A DNA stretch of 6,580 nucleotides from Candidatus Sulfotelmatobacter sp. (lineage in GTDB: Bacteria > Acidobacteriota > Terriglobia > Terriglobales > Acidobacteriaceae): NCBI GenBank assembly GCA_030040725.1, contig JASHTD010000497.1:1-6580 (forward strand). The letters are read 5' to 3'. The notes beneath the pieces were generated by a model. The model was not told where the DNA came from. It saw only the letters and a program-made list of their open reading frames with translations, and made no database searches. Both the position numbers and the translations under genes were made by a program. Within the stretch, counting starts at the first letter, position 1. The number at the start of each line of letters is the position of its first letter. Shown piece after piece: positions 5,997 to 6,580 of this stretch.

Positions 5997-6580
5997 TCAA
6001 ACTTCGCTCTTCGCCGCGATGGGAAAGCGCCGCCCGTAGCCAAATGCCTTGGGAGAAATCTTGATTCCCGGCGCCGCTTGCTGGCGCTTATACTCGGCGC
6101 GATCCACCATTCGAATCACGCGCCGCACCAGATCGAGATCGAACCCGCGGTCGGCAGCAATCCGCTCTGCCGAGTGCGCATCTTCCACATAATCTTCCAG
6201 CACGGCGTCGAGAATCTCGTAAGGCGGCAACGAATCGCTGTCTTTCTGGTTGGGTCTCAATTCGGCCGACGGCGGCTTTTCCAGCGTGGCCTCAGGAATC
6301 ACCCCACGCCGCGAATTCACATAATGGCTGAGCCGGTACACCAGAGTCTTCGGCACATCCGAGATCACGGCCAGCCCGCCCACCATATCTCCGTAGAGTG
6401 TACAGTAGCCCACGCCGAGCTCGCTTTTGTTGCCGGTGGAGAGCACGATCGCGCCGAATTTATTCGAAAGCGCCATTAACAGCATTCCGCGCGCGCGCGA
6501 CTGAATATTTTCTTCCGTCGCATCTTCCCCGGTTCCCGCAAAAACTTTCTGCAGCGTCGCGCGGTAGGCTTCATACGCGC
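5997..6580 (-). CDS. nadE: Glutamine-dependent NAD+ synthase, C-terminal part (5' truncated by window edge)
   Basis: The last 193 residues of an NAD+ synthase are visible; the frame stays open to the window edge, so the gene begins beyond base 6580. NadE amidates nicotinic acid adenine dinucleotide to NAD+ using ATP, the last step of NAD synthesis. Recognisable synthetase-domain sequence includes TEENIQSRARGMLLMALSN near the start of the fragment, then STGNKSELGVGYCTLYGDMV, GGLAVISDVPKTLVYRL, PSAELRPNQKDSDSLPPYE and the C-terminal KISPKAFGYGRRFPIA. This PSAELRP...DSLPPYE-type tail is typical of the long two-domain enzymes that carry an N-terminal nitrilase-like glutaminase, but that domain would lie outside the window, so glutamine dependence is inferred. 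The stop is TGA (complement of 5997-5999). The ATG at 6485 is internal, since conserved residues precede it in frame. The DsbA-like gene follows after 73 bases on the same strand and may share its transcript. Confidence 0.94.
   Translation of the reverse strand, partial: AYEAYRATLQKVFAGTGEDATEENIQSRARGMLLMALSNKFGAIVLSTGNKSELGVGYCTLYGDMVGGLAVISDVPKTLVYRLSHYVNSRRGVIPEATLEKPPSAELRPNQKDSDSLPPYEILDAVLEDYVEDAHSAERIAADRGFDLDLVRRVIRMVDRAEYKRQQAAPGIKISPKAFGYGRRFPIAAKSEV

Noticed and set aside
6484..6500. Alternating CG run
   Set aside because: It encodes the Ser-Arg-Ala-Arg-Gly stretch of NadE, a family-conserved segment, so it is codon use rather than a repeat element.
1..6580. Possible defence island, prophage, CRISPR or mobile element
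   Set aside because: All genes belong to housekeeping or envelope families, base composition looks even, and no transposase, integrase, terminal repeat or regular spacer array is visible.

Overview
The window looks like a piece of ordinary chromosome from a moderately GC-rich Gram-negative bacterium. The gene content suits an acidobacterium (Acidobacteriota): a TPR-carrying secretin of a style I associate with that phylum, and a DsbA-like protein with a DsbC-like N-terminal extension. That placement is an inference from protein style, not from any rRNA or marker gene, and it is only moderately secure. The window has five-plus protein-coding genes, densely packed, with no stretch over 300 bases lacking a gene. 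I see no tRNA, rRNA, CRISPR array, insertion sequence or phage gene.

Layout, left to right. Bases 1-507 (+) are the C-terminal end of anhydro-N-acetylmuramic acid kinase (AnmK), a cell-wall recycling enzyme whose start lies off the window. Bases 542-2089 (+) encode a family 5 (peptide/nickel type) ABC-transporter substrate-binding lipoprotein, with a TTG start picked by a strong Shine-Dalgarno sequence. Bases 2148-2936 (+) encode a YmdB/TIGR00282 metallophosphoesterase with all its metal ligands. A gap of about 170 bases then holds tandem hairpins that may end the first transcription unit and a weak candidate promoter. Bases 3110-4969 (+) encode a 619-residue secretin-family protein with a signal peptide, TPRs, an STN-like domain and a C-terminal secretin domain. 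Convergent to it, across a 51-base gap with a GC-rich hairpin, is the minus-strand pair nadE (C-terminal part, 5997-6580) followed by a DsbA-family thioredoxin-fold protein (5021-5923).

Functionally, much of the content concerns the envelope: peptidoglycan recycling (AnmK), peptide or muropeptide capture (the binding protein), an outer-membrane channel (secretin) and disulfide chemistry (DsbA-like). YmdB (cyclic-nucleotide phosphodiesterase family) and NadE (NAD synthesis) are cytoplasmic. The genes look like housekeeping loci rather than a defence or mobile island. I did not find a convincing undescribed system. The points most worth a second look are the DsbC-like/DsbA-like domain fusion, the solitary substrate-binding protein beside anmK, and the solitary TPR-secretin with a Gly/Ser/Gln/Leu-rich insert.
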